Of a stretch of 64,000 nt of DNA, positions 60,822-64,000 are shown piece by piece. Each line of letters begins with the position of its first letter. Within the stretch, counting starts at the first letter, position 1. This DNA is from Mayamaea pseudoterrestris. Its lineage: Eukaryota; Bacillariophyta; Bacillariophyceae; Sellaphorales; Sellaphoraceae. Both the position numbers and the translations under genes were made by a program. The notes under the pieces were generated by a model, which made no database searches, was not told the origin of the DNA, and saw nothing but the letters and a program-made list of their open reading frames with translations. Location: positions 1,240,001 to 1,304,000 of the forward strand of contig BROI01000002.1 of NCBI GenBank assembly GCA_027923505.1. Direction: 5' to 3'.

Positions 60822-62504
60822 TCAGAAAATGTCACCAGTGCCTCCTCTCACAATATACAGCGACTCGTCGCTGCGAGACCCGCAGAGGAACATGGTACCA
60901 CTTTCGTTCATTGCCAAACTGTCAATGTGGCTAGCAAGTCCATAAGTGTCCTTGAGATCAAGGGCGATTATGCCCCTTGCCGGATCTGCTGGTTCATTTG
61001 CTTCACGGCAAGTTCGTTTCCCACTGGTCGAGAGCCTATTGGAATATGCACTTTCAATTAATGACTTTATATCCAAAATGACAATACTCCGCTGCTTGCA
61101 CGGTGCATTGTACAAATCTGCAAGAGTAGCAAACATGGCCGTTGGTTGATTCGTCGAGGCTGGCTCCACAGAGGTGTAGCCTCCAAGTGGCTGGAAGCAT
61201 TTCGGTGCACGCGTTCCGGTCGGGTTTATAAATGTCATGGTGCGAACGTTTTGCGATATATCAAGAGGTCTTGAGCAATAAAGAATGTCACCATTCGGAA
61301 GAGCCTGCATGTCGCCAAAGAAATAATTATCTTGATGGCTCCTGGTGTGTGAATAGACGGGTTCATGCGATAGGACTGAATCGCGTGGAAAAGATGGCAA
61401 TATAATGCTTGATGGAAGGGCACGCTGCATTTGTCGTATATCCCAAAACTTGATCTCTTCCCGATGAGCTGGATCTTTGTTATGAGTGAGAGTTGCCAGC
61501 ATTTTCTCGGATGTAAAACAAATAGTTTCAAGACACCCCGACAGTGGTTCCGTCGCTGACGCATCGACAACAACGTGGTGGGTTCCATTGCAGCGATCAT
61601 CGTAAAGGCTTATTCCAAAGTAATCCCCACAGCCTCCAACATGAGCAGCAAGCAAGTTTGTTCCTTTGTCCCAAAAGTCCCATGCTCGATGAGAGATGTT
61701 GTACCTATAAAGATCGTGTTCTTCAACTCCTCTCAGCTCGTGCAAACGCGACAATTGATGACTCGTAGGCGACTTTATTTGTCCTTGCAGTGTAAGCACT
61801 AACAAGTCTGGATCATTATTATTGATGCAACTATACCGATCATATCGCCGCACTGGAAACATGGACTGCCAAACACTAGTGCGATTATCCCCCCACATGG
61901 TCCACCTTGCTTGCGCATTTGCAGTCAAACCTTGCTGCATGACAATCTCTCCCTTGTTCCAATCCTTTTGCTGGCTCGCCCATTTCGTTGCTCCAGTTTC
62001 TGTACAAAAGACGCGAAACTGTCCATCGTTCGTTCCCACCGCAAAGGCTTGCCCACGATGAACGCTTTGAATGCGCCGAATTCCGCGACTACTGCCTTGT
62101 GGAGAGGCTGAATGATCGTCGCGGCGACTATCCAAATGACGCGCCAAAACTGTTCCGCAAAGATCACGATTGGAATCGCTTCGCGAGTTTTCGGAAGGTT
62201 CGTGTACGTAATTGCGTCGGCGACGCTTGACCGAGTCGTTTCCCTCGAAAGCGTCATTGACTTGAATCACTGTAATTCCATTCTCATTGCCCGCCAATAC
62301 AATCGGATAGGGATCCAAAAAGGCTGAATGCGTAAAGGCGTGTCCTCGATACAATGCTGCCTGTTGCGTATGCTTTTCTTGTCGCTGGCGAATCAAAGTG
62401 TTGGCGAGTCGACTAGCTTTGCTGCGCGTGGCGGCTTGACTAACTGCTCCAAAACCATGATTGTAAACGGGAGCGTTAAGAGTACAGGCATCGAGAGAGG
62501 GCAT
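60822..62504 (-). CDS. WD40-type beta-propeller protein, unknown function
   Basis: A 560-residue intronless protein. The N-terminal ~60 residues are basic and helical (RSKASRLANTLIRQRQEKH). Blades include ALYRGHAFTHSAF..., AFAVGTNDGQFRVFCTETG, KMLATLTHNKDPAHREEIKFWDIRQ, and a C-terminal HIDSLAMNESGTMFLCGSRSDESLYI that would close the propeller. The KFWDIRQ ending is the clearest WD motif. It could be a DCAF-type substrate receptor because of KFWDIR, but this is weak. It is divergent from the ankyrin gene (about 247 bp). Confidence 0.65.
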   Translation of the reverse strand: MPSLDACTLNAPVYNHGFGAVSQAATRSKASRLANTLIRQRQEKHTQQAALYRGHAFTHSAFLDPYPIVLAGNENGITVIQVNDAFEGNDSVKRRRRNYVHEPSENSRSDSNRDLCGTVLARHLDSRRDDHSASPQGSSRGIRRIQSVHRGQAFAVGTNDGQFRVFCTETGATKWASQQKDWNKGEIVMQQGLTANAQARWTMWGDNRTSVWQSMFPVRRYDRYSCINNNDPDLLVLTLQGQIKSPTSHQLSRLHELRGVEEHDLYRYNISHRAWDFWDKGTNLLAAHVGGCGDYFGISLYDDRCNGTHHVVVDASATEPLSGCLETICFTSEKMLATLTHNKDPAHREEIKFWDIRQMQRALPSSIILPSFPRDSVLSHEPVYSHTRSHQDNYFFGDMQALPNGDILYCSRPLDISQNVRTMTFINPTGTRAPKCFQPLGGYTSVEPASTNQPTAMFATLADLYNAPCKQRSIVILDIKSLIESAYSNRLSTSGKRTCREANEPADPARGIIALDLKDTYGLASHIDSLAMNESGTMFLCGSRSDESLYIVRGGTGDIF

Positions 62505-62751
62505 AATGTCTTATAATAAATTTTGGTGGAAGATGGCTTGGAGCTTGGAGCTTGGTGGAGGATGGATGTTTCCTGCGGCATACGAGTAAGCCTCGTTCGC
62601 CATGGTCGAATGCGGCGAGATGATAAAGTCCACGTCATCATTACTTAAGTCCGTGCAACGGATAACAAACTTTGGAAAACGTCCTTACGTCGTACCGCAA
62701 ACACTTTCGCGGTCGCCGCGCCACCTTCGCGACCCCATCACAACGTCCACC

Positions 62752-64000
62752 ATGACGGAGCTACGAGCCGATGCGCCAGCCTTTACTCCGACTATCATTG
62801 ACAGTCGAACGAATGAATCTCTGAAAACAGTTGGCGGGCGTGTCGAGATGCATCGAGGCGTCAAGAAGAACCATGAGCATCAGCAGTCTTCACGCCATGT
62901 GTTCGGCGATGCCGTTTCGACATCTATCGATGCCAACGTTTTCAAAAATACCAACAAGAAAATGTCCAAACGGTGTAAACGACGATATAGAAGTAAATCT
63001 GTACGAGAATCCTTGGACTGGGTGCATGACCGCGATGCAGCAGTTGCTAATAATGACACGTATCAGCCGCACGAATCAACATGGAGTCATGCAGACTCAC
63101 TTTCGGTGAGCGCCACTTTGCCAGAGGAGGAGCCATTTCCGATACTGGGAACGAGAAAATGCAAACGCGATCCGTTGCTGCATGAAGTTTGGACGCTGAC
63201 GGACCGCATTCAAACAAACGTGGCGAGCGAGTGGAAAAGTCCTTGCACAATCGATGACCAAGCAGCAGCAGCTGACAACGACACGAGTCACACTAGCATG
63301 CGAGATTTTGCCAAGCGACACGGGCTAACATTGCTTTCCAGCTGGAACGATGCGACGTTGCACGGCGACGAAGGTGTCGACAAAGGCGGGAGCGTGTCGA
63401 ACGACGAAGGCAATCATGACGCTGAGCACCCAATTCTGTATTCGCGGAGGCGTATGAATGTTTCCAAACTACGCGACAAAATGTTTGATTCACTCAGCGA
63501 AAGACTACATAATCAGCGCGCTTTAGATGCAGCAGCAGAAGAAAAGACTGTTAAAGAAGAGGCCAAGGTTGCAGCACTGAGTGAAGCTGCATCGACTGTC
63601 GACGAAAGCTACGCTTGGGAGTATGTGCAGACGACAGCTCCGACAGCGTTAGAGTCACTTCCGCCCTTGGATCAAAGCTATCTTGACGCGGCGAATCCGT
63701 TGCACGAGGCGATTGAAAATAACGATGAACAGGCCGTCAGCTTGCTACTCCGCAGAGACGACGACCTTTTATATACTACGACCAGCTGCTCCCCGATACA
63801 ATTGGCCGTTTCGCGAAATCGACCAAACATCTTGCGACTCTTGCTCAAGAATCAGACTGTAAGCTCACTTCCAGCCGACCCAACGTATCCACCAGCTCCG
63901 CACATGGCAGTGAGGCGGGGCCATGAAGACTGTTTACAGCTGCTCCTGTCACATTCGACGAATATTGTTCTGATCAAGGACGAGAAGAGCGGCAACAATT
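62752..64000 (+). CDS. Ankyrin-repeat protein (partial, runs off right edge)
   Basis: The frame from ATG 62752 (context GTCCACCATGACGG) is open to the end of the window, at least 416 residues. The first ~300 residues are charged and without a known domain. From about residue 305 ankyrin repeats begin (NPLHEAIENNDEQAVSLLLR, SPIQLAVSRNRPNILRLLLK, PPAPHMAVRRGHEDCLQLLL). No intron signals are needed. Function unknown. Confidence 0.75.
   Translation, partial: MTELRADAPAFTPTIIDSRTNESLKTVGGRVEMHRGVKKNHEHQQSSRHVFGDAVSTSIDANVFKNTNKKMSKRCKRRYRSKSVRESLDWVHDRDAAVANNDTYQPHESTWSHADSLSVSATLPEEEPFPILGTRKCKRDPLLHEVWTLTDRIQTNVASEWKSPCTIDDQAAAADNDTSHTSMRDFAKRHGLTLLSSWNDATLHGDEGVDKGGSVSNDEGNHDAEHPILYSRRRMNVSKLRDKMFDSLSERLHNQRALDAAAEEKTVKEEAKVAALSEAASTVDESYAWEYVQTTAPTALESLPPLDQSYLDAANPLHEAIENNDEQAVSLLLRRDDDLLYTTTSCSPIQLAVSRNRPNILRLLLKNQTVSSLPADPTYPPAPHMAVRRGHEDCLQLLLSHSTNIVLIKDEKSGNN

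Noticed and set aside
1-64000. Retroviral or other LTR/virus-like element
   Set aside because: No reverse transcriptase, integrase, capsid or long terminal repeats were recognised in any frame inspected.

Overview
This is nuclear DNA from a eukaryote. About 26 protein genes lie in 64 kb, with balanced base composition. Most genes are uninterrupted or carry one to four short introns (roughly 70-140 bp, GT...AG, donors mostly GTAAGT, GTGAGT or GTACGT). Three or four proteins start with a signal peptide followed by a cleavage site whose next residue is phenylalanine (EPSP synthase VSS|F, SufS SVA|F, a CPYC/GST-like protein VAA|F, a HAD protein AAA.S.F). That is the bipartite plastid-targeting signal (ASAFAP type) of algae with a red-derived secondary plastid. 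Together with PI-PLC, Tim9, COQ10, a DASH-like subunit and a kinase with EF hands and cyclic-nucleotide domains, it points to a photosynthetic stramenopile (a diatom or relative). I cannot name the species.

Layout. 1-16 kb: a large armadillo-repeat protein running off the left edge, an acyl-CoA-binding/ankyrin protein, a Rab GTPase, an HRI-like eIF2alpha kinase, then two paralogous non-RD protein kinases with mitochondrial-type N termini on either side of the plastid shikimate enzyme EPSP synthase. 16-19.2 kb: gene-poor DNA with a probably broken F-box-like gene and a 1.1 kb terminal-inverted-repeat transposon. 19.4-33.5 kb: phosphoinositide phospholipase C (with an in-frame TAG in its PH domain), a type II membrane glycosyltransferase, a GDSL esterase, two small closely spaced ORFs, COQ10, the U4/U6 splicing factor PRPF4, and a CCCH-RRM-RBR ubiquitin ligase. 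33.6-35.1 kb: a second transposon of the same family and a third palindrome array. 35.3-51 kb: plastid-type HAD protein, mitochondrial ribosomal protein mL41, a Q-rich TAF4-like protein, an LRR-like protein, plastid SufS, a DASH/Dad2-like protein, a plastid-type CPYC/GST protein, an F-box-like protein, Tim9 and a mitochondrial carrier. 51.3-64 kb: a 9 kb RME-8 (DNAJC13) gene, a WD-type protein, and an ankyrin gene running off the right edge.

The genes do not form a pathway. Themes are organelle biogenesis (SufS, Tim9, mL41, COQ10, carrier), membrane traffic (Rab, RME-8, PLC) and gene-expression control (HRI-like kinase, PRPF4, TAF4-like). The least ordinary signals are: (1) two transposons with identical 10-bp termini and 3-bp target duplications but completely different palindromic subterminal arrays; (2) the pair of putatively mitochondrial, membrane-anchored HAD/HGD kinases, one with EF hands and two cNMP-binding domains; (3) an in-frame amber codon inside an otherwise intact PLC gene. 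All calls rest on reading the sequence; no database search was run.
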